A stretch of DNA of 24,321 bases from an uncultured Clostridia bacterium (lineage in GTDB: Bacteria > Bacillota > Clostridia > Oscillospirales > Ruminococcaceae), in assembly GCA_937891895.1 (NCBI GenBank), contig CALATN010000184.1, forward strand, positions 1 through 24,321, read 5' to 3'. A model generated the notes under the pieces. That model ran no database searches and was not told where the DNA came from. It was given only the letters and a program-made list of their open reading frames with translations. Below are positions 1 through 6,069 of the stretch, in pieces (the stretch's first letter is position 1; each line of letters begins with the position of its first letter). A program made the position numbers and the translations under genes.

Positions 1-308
1 AGATGATGGAGGAGGCCAAGAAGCGTGACCACAGAAAGATCGGAAAGGAGATGGAACTCTTCACTTTCTCACAGAGAGTCGGACAGGGACTTCCTTTGTG
101 GCTCCCTAAGGGTGCTGCCCTCCGTGAGCGCCTTGAGAACTTCCTCAAGAAGCTCCAGAAGTCGTATGGCTACCTCCCTGTAATCACTCCGCATATCGGA
201 AACAAGGACCTTTATGTGACATCCGGACACTATGCGAAATACGGAAAGGACTCTTTCCAGCCTATACATACTCCACAGGAAGGCGAGGAATACCTCCTCA
301 AGCCTATG
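1..308 (+). CDS. thrS: Threonyl-tRNA synthetase fragment, Bacteroidetes-like, truncated at both ends
   Basis: This open frame is the start of the class II catalytic core of threonyl-tRNA synthetase, which charges tRNA-Thr in the cytoplasm. Recognisable stretches are RDHRKIGKEMELF, LPLWLPKGAALRE, ITPHIGNKDLYVTSGHY and HTPQEGEEYLLKPM. In complete enzymes the last one runs straight into the NCPHH segment; here homology stops at the Met and antisense csoR sequence follows. The editing domain is missing on the left, and most of the catalytic and anticodon-binding domains on the right. Wording such as IGNKDLYVTSGHYAKYGKDS is, from my knowledge of the family, typical of Bacteroidetes rather than Clostridia. 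The fragment is probably foreign to this chromosome, most simply through misassembly; a real transferred fragment is less likely. Confidence 0.8.
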
Positions 309-350
309 CTCCGAAAGGATTATCGTCAATCCCAGCTCGCGGTTAAGCTT
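288..350 (-). pseudogene. Short fragment of an ABC (ECF-type) transporter ATPase between thrS and csoR
   Basis: On the minus strand the csoR frame continues as KLNRELGLTIILSEHRLEEVF. This is the D-loop/H-switch region of energy-coupling-factor type ABC ATPases, with the switch His in SEHRLEEVF. Nothing else of that ATPase is present. It overlaps the thrS homology by about 21 bp (288-308) and merges with the csoR end around 340-350. About 60 bp of a third gene bridging two unrelated genes through short overlaps is what a k-mer graph misjoin produces. It is not a functional gene. Confidence 0.55.
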
Positions 351-635
351 TTGCAGCGTTGCAACAAGCTCATCTATCGTTTCGTCCTTGCCGCTTTTTA
401 TATCGTCAGCAACACAGCTGCGTATATGGTTTGCCAGCAATTCGCGGTTAAACGCGTTCAGCGCCGCATTTACTGCACTCACCTGCACAAGAATATCTGT
501 GCAGTAAGTGTCAGTTTCAACCATTTTCTTTATGCCCCTGACCTGCCCCTCAATTCGGTTCAGACGATTTATCAGCGCCTTGTATTCTTCTTCAGAGCGC
601 TGTTTCTTTTTACATTCGCAACATTCTTTTCCCAT
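345..635 (-). CDS. csoR: CsoR-family copper-sensing repressor, 3' end replaced at a junction
   Basis: CsoR proteins are small all-helical tetramers that repress copper-efflux genes and leave DNA when Cu(I) binds. The Cu(I) ligand set is visible as Cys45, His70 and Cys74 (TYCTD, NHIRSC), with the same spacing as in M. tuberculosis CsoR (25 and 4 residues). The family helix LINRLNRIEGQVRGIKKMV lies at about 21-39. The start is ATG at 635, with GGAGG five bases upstream; the in-frame TTG at 647 overlaps an operator and is rejected. The N-terminus is Cys-rich (KECCECKKK). Authentic sequence ends near residue 97 (VATLQKL), about where family members end, and then passes into ABC-ATPase sequence, so the real stop and any downstream copper gene (copA, copZ) are lost. 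Confidence 0.85.
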
Positions 636-646
636 ATAAACCTCCA

Positions 647-663
647 ATACCCCCGTGGGGTAT
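647..663. promoter_or_regulatory. CsoR operator 1 (downstream site)
   Basis: ATACCCCCGTGGGGTAT is a perfect 7-3-7 inverted repeat of the G-tract type bound by CsoR/RcnR-family repressors. It lies at the predicted transcription start and just upstream of the csoR Shine-Dalgarno. Its centre is 28 bp from that of the second operator. Confidence 0.8.
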
Positions 664-669
664 ACTTAC

Positions 670-698
670 ATTATATACTCCACGGGGGTATTTGTCAA
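670..698 (-). promoter_or_regulatory. csoR promoter (TTGACA - 17 - TATAAT)
   Basis: On the minus strand, TTGACA (698-693) and TATAAT (675-670) are exactly 17 bp apart, a consensus housekeeping promoter placing the start of transcription near 663. It begins 8 bp after the rqcH stop, so csoR can be transcribed independently of rqcH. Confidence 0.85.
675..691. promoter_or_regulatory. CsoR operator 2 (promoter spacer site)
   Basis: ATACTCCACGGGGGTAT is a 17-bp inverted repeat with one mismatched pair, matching operator 1 in design. It fills the spacer between the -35 and -10 boxes, so a bound repressor would block RNA polymerase. Confidence 0.78.
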
Positions 699-705
699 CA
701 GTTAT

Positions 706-2445
706 TTATTCCTCATTCGGATTTAAAGGGGTAACGTAAAGCGTACGGTTGTTAGTGAAGATAACCATACCGGGCTTTGAGCCTGACGGCTTCTTCACGA
801 ACTTTACAGGAACGTAATCCACAGGCACCTGCGAAGAATTTTTCGCCTTACTGTGGAATGCCGCAAGCCTTGCCGCATAGACAATTGTATCGTCAGGAAC
901 TTCCTGACCGCCTGCACGGATTATAACGTGAGAACCTGTGATATTCTTTGTGTGAAGCCATATATCGCTTTTTTCAGCAAGCTTCGTAGTCAGCATATCA
1001 TTCTGCTTGTTGTTTCTTCCCACAAGAATTGTAAATCCCTCATGGGACTTGAATTCAAGCGGCGGATGGGACTTTGGTGGCTTACCCTTCAGCTTTGCGG
1101 CACGGATATATCCCTGCTCCGCAAGCTCCATACGAAGCTCGTTGACCTCATCCTCGCCGTTTGTACGGGTCAGTGCATCGAAAACACTGTCGATATAAGC
1201 AAGCTCCTCCTCGCCCTTTGCAATCTGCTCGGTGAGGATTTTCTCCGCCGTATCAGCCTTGCGGTATTCCGCATAATAGTGCTGCATATTCTGCGACGGA
1301 GTAAGTCTTGGGTCAAGCTTTATTTCAATTTCGGGACAAGCTTCATCGTAGAAATTTTCCACCCTGACGCTTGACATACCCTTTTCGACACGGTACAGAT
1401 TAGCGGAAATCAGATCACCCTTCAGCTTGAATTCCTCACGGTTTTCTGATTCTTTAAGCTCAATACGCTGATTTGCAAGTCGGCGGGAAATTCTGTCAGT
1501 AGCGTTGAGCAGAAGCTTGTACAAATCCTGTGAACGCTGTTTCATTCGTGAAATGCTGTCACGCTCGCTGTAGAAGTAGTCCAGCAAATCACACGCGGAG
1601 TCAAGCTCCTTCGTGTCCATAAGACCAACATACTGATTTATCGGAATAAAGGAAAAATCCTTCAGCAAGCCTTCCTTGTCCTTGACAACTGTAAAAGTGC
1701 AGCGGTTTTCATCGCACTCCCTCGCTGTCTGATTGATAACAAAAGCAAGTCTTTCCAGCAATTCGCCCTGCAACTCACTTTTCACAGCGTCGTTGCCCTG
1801 CGCTGCGTAGTAAACCCATTCTCTTGCAACAACGGGAGAAAGTCCCTCAAAAATCTTGATAAGCGCCTTTGAGAGATCGCTATCAGGCAGTTGCTCCGCC
1901 GCATTGACAATATCCTCAGCTGTACAATTGCGGAAATCAAGACGGTTGTCACGGGGAGGATAGGTGTAGGTCATACCGGGGAGCACCATTCTCTCGCGGG
2001 ACATTTCTGCGTCAACACGTTTGATGCTGTCGATAATCTTGCCGTCAGCGTTGATAATGACAAGGTTCGAACAGCGTCCCATAATTTCAACTGCAAGGGT
2101 AACCTTTACCATATCGCCAAGCTCGTTCATTGCCTCAAAATCGAAATAGAGGATACGTTCAAGACCGTCCTGACGGATATCAAGAAGCCTGCCGTTGCCC
2201 AGATGCTTACGCAGAAGCATACAAAACATCGGCGGCACCTTCGGGTTTTCAATAGTTTTCTTAGTGATATGCACCCTCGCTGACCCTGCCGAAGCCGAAA
2301 TCAGAAGCTTGCAGTTGCCGCCGTGAGTACGGAAAGCGATAACCACTTCCTCACGGGAGGGCTGACTTATTTTATCAACTCTGCCGCCGATAAGGTGACC
2401 GAGTTCTTTTTTTACAATGTGGAGAAATGCTCCGTCAAGTGCCAT
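706..2445 (-). CDS. rqcH: RqcH (NFACT family, Rqc2 homologue) of the ribosome quality-control pathway
   Basis: RqcH binds split 50S subunits that still hold peptidyl-tRNA and directs alanine tailing of the stalled chain for degradation. This 579-aa protein has family length and order: NFACT-N from MALDGAFLHIVKKEL through VEIMGRCSNLVIIN (about 1-135), a helix-hairpin-helix and long coiled-coil middle (about 270-430, e.g. ISRMKQRSQDLYKLL), and a C-terminal NFACT-R/DUF814 domain (about 450-560, with GFTILVGRNNKQNDMLTTKL and DIWLHTKNITGSHVIIRAGG). GGAGG lies 6 bp before the ATG. The position I equate with the Asp-Arg pair needed for Ala-tRNA binding in Bacillus RqcH reads Glu96-Arg97. Older annotations call the family fibronectin-binding protein. 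The secreted-protein gene ends 16 bp upstream, so the two are probably co-transcribed. Confidence 0.92.
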   Translation of the reverse strand: MALDGAFLHIVKKELGHLIGGRVDKISQPSREEVVIAFRTHGGNCKLLISASAGSARVHITKKTIENPKVPPMFCMLLRKHLGNGRLLDIRQDGLERILYFDFEAMNELGDMVKVTLAVEIMGRCSNLVIINADGKIIDSIKRVDAEMSRERMVLPGMTYTYPPRDNRLDFRNCTAEDIVNAAEQLPDSDLSKALIKIFEGLSPVVAREWVYYAAQGNDAVKSELQGELLERLAFVINQTARECDENRCTFTVVKDKEGLLKDFSFIPINQYVGLMDTKELDSACDLLDYFYSERDSISRMKQRSQDLYKLLLNATDRISRRLANQRIELKESENREEFKLKGDLISANLYRVEKGMSSVRVENFYDEACPEIEIKLDPRLTPSQNMQHYYAEYRKADTAEKILTEQIAKGEEELAYIDSVFDALTRTNGEDEVNELRMELAEQGYIRAAKLKGKPPKSHPPLEFKSHEGFTILVGRNNKQNDMLTTKLAEKSDIWLHTKNITGSHVIIRAGGQEVPDDTIVYAARLAAFHSKAKNSSQVPVDYVPVKFVKKPSGSKPGMVIFTNNRTLYVTPLNPNEE

Positions 2446-2461
2446 AGTGACCTCCGATTAA

Positions 2462-3082
2462 TTACCAACCATTTATCATTGGCTCCATCTGCGAAAAAAC
2501 AGTATGAAAGCTCCGAAACAAATTGTCGGTATGCTTTTCAGCTGTTGTAAGATAATATTTTCCGTATTCTCTTATAAAGATAATTTCATCTGAATTTCTT
2601 ATTCCATACATACATGACAAACCCTGCAAATCGTTTGTTACAGTGTATCCATCTGTATCCATTCCGAATTTTTCATTTACCCTTAACAACTCGCTGTAAT
2701 ACTCTGACATATCCCTGTCAGAAACATTTTTTACAATTTTTTTATTATCATTTTTATAGTGAGCAAAAATCAACTCATTTATCTTTTGAATATCAATTGC
2801 ATTTGAATATTGCCCTATATTCTTTATTTCTTCAAGCGTTGATGCTCTGTTTTCAATTTCAGGCTCAAGTTCCATATCGGCAAATTCAAAGCTGATTACC
2901 TGACCGTTTTTACCAATATACTCACCTGTAATTACATCATTATAGTCCCAGTAAAATTTGACAAAAACGATATCAGGCATTTCCGCATAAAGTGTTTCCG
3001 AGTCCTTTTCAGCAGAAACAAAGCAGTTCAGAAACATTAATGTTCCGAGAAATACGGTAACAAGGATTCTTTTCAGCTTCAT
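2462..3082 (-). CDS. Hypothetical secreted protein
   Basis: I do not recognise this 206-aa protein. It begins with a signal peptide: basic MKLKR, a hydrophobic stretch to about residue 21, and a likely cleavage after FVSA before EKDSE. The mature part is acidic and mixed, with tyrosine-rich strands (FVKFYWDYNDVITGEYI) and an EYGKYYLTTAEKH segment near the end, suggesting a small exported alpha/beta domain. A Cys (residue 20) sits inside the signal but lacks a clear lipobox. The ribosome site AAGGTGAT overlaps the stop region of the upstream membrane-protein gene (9-bp gap), and rqcH starts 16 bp downstream, so it sits within an operon. Expression and export look likely; function is unknown. 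Confidence 0.7.
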   Translation of the reverse strand: MKLKRILVTVFLGTLMFLNCFVSAEKDSETLYAEMPDIVFVKFYWDYNDVITGEYIGKNGQVISFEFADMELEPEIENRASTLEEIKNIGQYSNAIDIQKINELIFAHYKNDNKKIVKNVSDRDMSEYYSELLRVNEKFGMDTDGYTVTNDLQGLSCMYGIRNSDEIIFIREYGKYYLTTAEKHTDNLFRSFHTVFSQMEPMINGW

Positions 3083-3091
3083 AATATCACC

Positions 3092-4270
3092 TTACTCCTC
3101 AACCTCACTGATAGAAACAACCGCCGTAAACGGCTCACTGTCCGAGCCACGTGAAATCTCCACGGAAATTTCCAGCTCACGCTCGTCAAGCTCCTCTATT
3201 TCCGTGCCCGAAATTTCACGTCCGCCCTCGTAGGTCACATACTCGCCAACCTCGAAAGCAAGGTCGTCAAAAAGTCTTTTAAGCTTACGCTTTACACCCC
3301 AGTTTGTTTTTACCTCGTCGGCAAGGTTCATTTCGTCAAGCACCGCAAGAATATCAACCTCACGGATTGCCTCCGCTTCAAAGGTCTTGCTGTCGGTAAA
3401 GCGTGTGTCTGCCTCAATAAAGAAATCATAAGGCTTTACAACCAAATCCTCGTCCGTTTCTTCATCAGCCTGATTGCTTTCAGCCTTCGGCTTGTCGCTC
3501 GAAAGAACATAGTGCACAAAGATTACTCCAACCCAGGTTGTAACGGAAGTCGGAATAAAGGACAGCATATCAAAAAACGGAAGTCGGTGGAACAATGCTG
3601 AAAATACATAATTTACTGCACCGCTCAAAAGCATTATACCCGCTATTTTCAGCCAGTAACGCTTTACCATTGCGAAAGAATTTCTAACTGCATTGATTAC
3701 TCCGTCCTCAGGGAAAAGCGCATAGCCATACTCCGTGAAGAAAAAGAAAAGGATTATAACTATCGCGGCAATCGCAGAAATTGCTCCTACGACCATTGTT
3801 GCACCAACTACAGCAACAGCCGAGCCGCTGTCTTCTGCCGCAAAGGTGAAAAACAAACCAAATGTCAGAGTTATAATAACTGCTGCAACCGCAACTGCCG
3901 CCGCAACGAGATTTTTTGCAACAAACGAGCCGAAGAATCTTTTTGGGCTTGTATAAAAATCAAACAGCGACCTGATTTTCGGTGTTTCCCCGCGCAAACG
4001 TGCAAAGCAAAAGCAGTAAAGCCCCATCGTACTCGGAGCAAATATCAGCGAGCCAATCAGCGACATCAATACCGTAAGCCAATTATTCGCATTTTCCAGC
4101 ATTGACAGGTACTCAAGAATATTTGCCTTGAGCAATATCTGTTCATCGACAAAATGCCAATACACAAGCGACATCAGCCATCCGGTCAGCCAATCAAAAG
4201 CCGCAAATGCCGCACAGAAAATCAGTATCGGCAGAAATATCTTTCTGAATGATTTCTTTATGTAATCCAT
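3092..4270 (-). CDS. Six-span membrane protein (DUF975-like) with a C-terminal cytosolic domain shared with the next gene
   Basis: The 392-aa product has about six hydrophobic spans (near 10-32, 65-88, 117-142, 150-178, 207-228 and 238-256). Loops such as LYCFCFARLRGETPKIRSLFD and DGVINAVRNSFAMVKRYWLK recall DUF975-type membrane proteins. After an acidic linker (about 260-280) comes a soluble domain of about 110 residues. It aligns almost end to end with the product at 4300-4722: EADTR/EADRR, DEMNL/DKMNL, KRKLKRLF/RRKLKKLF, TYEGGREI in both, and ISRGSDSEPF/ISRASDRDPF. GGAGG lies 7 bp before the ATG. The related gene ends 29 bp upstream. The two genes look like products of domain duplication acting together; the role is unknown. 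Confidence 0.75.
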   Translation of the reverse strand: MDYIKKSFRKIFLPILIFCAAFAAFDWLTGWLMSLVYWHFVDEQILLKANILEYLSMLENANNWLTVLMSLIGSLIFAPSTMGLYCFCFARLRGETPKIRSLFDFYTSPKRFFGSFVAKNLVAAAVAVAAVIITLTFGLFFTFAAEDSGSAVAVVGATMVVGAISAIAAIVIILFFFFTEYGYALFPEDGVINAVRNSFAMVKRYWLKIAGIMLLSGAVNYVFSALFHRLPFFDMLSFIPTSVTTWVGVIFVHYVLSSDKPKAESNQADEETDEDLVVKPYDFFIEADTRFTDSKTFEAEAIREVDILAVLDEMNLADEVKTNWGVKRKLKRLFDDLAFEVGEYVTYEGGREISGTEIEELDERELEISVEISRGSDSEPFTAVVSISEVEE

Positions 4271-4299
4271 ATATGTCCTCCATTCGTCAGCAACACAGC

Positions 4300-4722
4300 T
4301 TATTCGTCAAACTCGCTGATTGCAACAATTACCACAAACGGGTCACGGTCAGATGCACGGGAAATCTTAACGTAGATTTCCATTTCCACGTCATCAACCT
4401 CCTCGTAATCGTAACCCTCGATTTCACGTCCGCCCTCGTATGTTTCGAAGTCGCTCATTTCGTCAACAAATCCAAGGAAAAGCTTCTTCAGCTTTCTTCT
4501 GAGAACGAAGTCATTCTTCAGGTCAAGGAACAGATTCATCTTGTCGAGGATTTCCAACGGGTCAAGGTCGTGAATCTTACTTGTGCGGATAACGGTCTTA
4601 TCCTTCAGACGACGGTCAGCCTCAGCATAAAAGTCGGTTGCTCTTGCCTTGAGCAGTTCCTCTGCCTGTGCTTCCTTTTCCTCATCTCTGAACATATTCT
4701 TGAAAAAATCCAAAAGTGACAT
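4300..4722 (-). CDS. Small cytosolic protein carrying the domain shared with the neighbouring membrane protein
   Basis: I do not recognise a named family. The start chosen is ATG 4722 (140 aa), because GGGGG lies 8 bp upstream; the in-frame ATGs at 4740 and 4737 have no ribosome site. The N-terminus (MSLLDFFKNMFRDEEKEAQ) looks like an amphipathic helix that could hold the protein at a membrane. Residues about 30-140 repeat the C-terminal domain of the 392-aa membrane protein at roughly 40% identity by eye, including TYEGGREI, RRKLKKLF and an acidic C-terminus ending in SEFDE. It is the first gene of the minus-strand run ending at rqcH. A soluble and a membrane-fused copy side by side suggest heteromer formation or competition for one partner, which is inference. 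Confidence 0.7.
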   Translation of the reverse strand: MSLLDFFKNMFRDEEKEAQAEELLKARATDFYAEADRRLKDKTVIRTSKIHDLDPLEILDKMNLFLDLKNDFVLRRKLKKLFLGFVDEMSDFETYEGGREIEGYDYEEVDDVEMEIYVKISRASDRDPFVVIVAISEFDE

Positions 4723-4846
4723 AATAGTTTCCCCCATCAAAATTTTTTAATTTGTTTTCGAAAAGTGTTCCCGTAATTATAAAATTCGGAGTCACGTAAA
4801 ATAAATATACATAGCAAATCAGTTGCAAGATAGCCTTGTTAATTTA

Positions 4847-5065
4847 TCACTTGATAAATTTTTTCTTAATAACGCTTGCCGCAATCATCATTGCAATACC
4901 TATCAGAAGCAAAAATCCACTACTCATAAGTGAAGACAAATAAGCTATACTGTTGTTGTCTGCAAACATTCCTAATATGCATCTGACTATATCAATTCCA
5001 CCAAAAATAACCAATATCACGCCCAGCAACTTAAGCGCCAATGCGCCTGCCCGTATATGCTTCAT
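4847..5065 (-). CDS. Small two-span membrane protein
   Basis: A 72-aa hydrophobic protein with two spans (about 10-30 and 43-64), a short polar loop (FADNNSIAYLSS) and a basic tail (KKKFIK). ATG 5065 is chosen because AAGGTGGT lies 7 bp upstream; the in-frame GTG at 5077 overlaps that site. The last codons fall in a palindrome (AATTTATCA / TGATAAATT). It lies 125 bp upstream of the domain-pair genes on the same strand, but I see no terminator or overlap that proves linkage. No family recognised. Confidence 0.6.
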   Translation of the reverse strand: MKHIRAGALALKLLGVILVIFGGIDIVRCILGMFADNNSIAYLSSLMSSGFLLLIGIAMMIAASVIKKKFIK

Positions 5066-5119
5066 ATTTAACACCACCTTTATTTTTCACTTGTCCAACT
5101 AATTTCTAACAACACGATT

Positions 5120-5929
5120 CTAAAAATAATTCTTTTTATATACCAACACCTCAAACCCGATTTCCGTAGTCAGAGTGTCAATTTCCGATAATCTCTGCTG
5201 TCCCTCGGCACTTGTTTTGTAGTAATACGGCGTCATAGAGAACAGTGCTGTAATGTCCTCGTTACAGGGCAAATCAATCTCACCCGTAACCGTTTCACGT
5301 TTCAGCAATTCAAATCCGTCAAGAGCAAAGTCCTTTACTTCATTGAGGTAAGGCTCATCATAAACCGCACACTTCAATTGCCAAAGATGCCTTTCGGCGG
5401 GGATAACCATAACCATTATCCCGTTATCCTTCAGCACACGCTGAAATTCCTCGCCGCAGTACGGCGCAAAAAGCGTTGTCAGCACGTCACAGCTTCCGTC
5501 CGCAACAGGAAGATGAAACACACTTCCCACCGCAAACTTAACAGCTTTTGTGCGTCTTGCCGCATAGTCTGCCGCATTCTTGGAAATGTCAATTCCAACG
5601 ATTTCCGCATCGGGACAAGCGGCTGAAATTTTTTCGGTGTAGTAACCCTCACCGCAGCCTGCGTCAAGGATTTTACATCCCTTTGAAGCGTACTCCGAAA
5701 CCGCCCTGCACAGCGCCTCAGCAAGGGGTGCATAGTAACCCTTGTCGAGGAAAGCCTTTCTCGCCTGCACCATAAGCTTGTTGTCCCCAGGCAGTGCCGA
5801 GTTCATCTGATTGGCAAGAAGCAGGTTTACGTAACCGCTTTTTGCCGTATCGTAACAATGTTGGTTTACGCAGGTATATGTACGCCCCTCTGTATTAAGT
5901 TTTTCCTTACATTTAGGGCAAATAAGCAT
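5120..5929 (-). CDS. rlmA: 23S rRNA (guanine-N1)-methyltransferase, RlmA family
   Basis: RlmA enzymes methylate N1 of a guanine in hairpin 35 of 23S rRNA (G745, or G748 in Gram-positive members). The 269-aa protein starts with the family zinc site, Cys4, Cys7, Cys20 and His24 (CPKC, CVNQH), followed by YDTAKSGYVNLLLANQ. The SAM-binding motif is ILDAGCGEGYYTEKI at about 84-98, with VGIDISK as the acidic strand-2 motif. The C-terminal MTPYYYKTS segment also fits the family. ATG 5929 aligns with the family N-terminus; TTG 5974 would translate the Shine-Dalgarno. GGAGG lies 33 nt upstream of the ATG, separated from it by a hairpin, as part of the leader element at 5930-6061. RlmAI and RlmAII specificity cannot be told apart here. 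Confidence 0.88.
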   Translation of the reverse strand: MLICPKCKEKLNTEGRTYTCVNQHCYDTAKSGYVNLLLANQMNSALPGDNKLMVQARKAFLDKGYYAPLAEALCRAVSEYASKGCKILDAGCGEGYYTEKISAACPDAEIVGIDISKNAADYAARRTKAVKFAVGSVFHLPVADGSCDVLTTLFAPYCGEEFQRVLKDNGIMVMVIPAERHLWQLKCAVYDEPYLNEVKDFALDGFELLKRETVTGEIDLPCNEDITALFSMTPYYYKTSAEGQQRLSEIDTLTTEIGFEVLVYKKNYF

Positions 5930-6061
5930 TTTAAATCGACCACGCTTTAACAAAGCGTGTGTCCTCCTTTTCAAGTGATGTTTTGTGTGGTTTTGCTTGC
6001 AAAATTTGAAACGGCAGTTTCAAAAGCACAAAACTCACAGTTTGAAAATTCATTTTCAAAC
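5930..6061 (-). ncRNA. Structured leader element, copy A (before rlmA)
   Basis: Read on the minus strand: (1) hairpin GTTTGAAAAT/ATTTTCAAAC (6061-6040); (2) outer stem GTTTTGTG (6034-6027) with CACAAAAC (5987-5980); (3) inside it, stem TTTGAAAC/GTTTCAAA (6024-6005) with a TGCC loop and a second small hairpin TTTTG/CAAAA (6004-5991); (4) Shine-Dalgarno GGAGG (5967-5963); (5) hairpin CACGCTTT/AAAGCGTG (5959-5941), extended by GAC/GTC; (6) ATG at 5929. It fills the gap between the TrmK-Nif3 stop and rlmA. Two copies with the same order of stems occur on the plus strand near 12 kb. Not recognised as a named RNA family. Confidence 0.65.
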
Positions 6062-6069
6062 TTAACTTC

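Noticed and set aside
5930..5974. TTG-initiated extension of RlmA
   Set aside because: It would translate the Shine-Dalgarno and hairpin; the family zinc motif starts right after ATG 5929.
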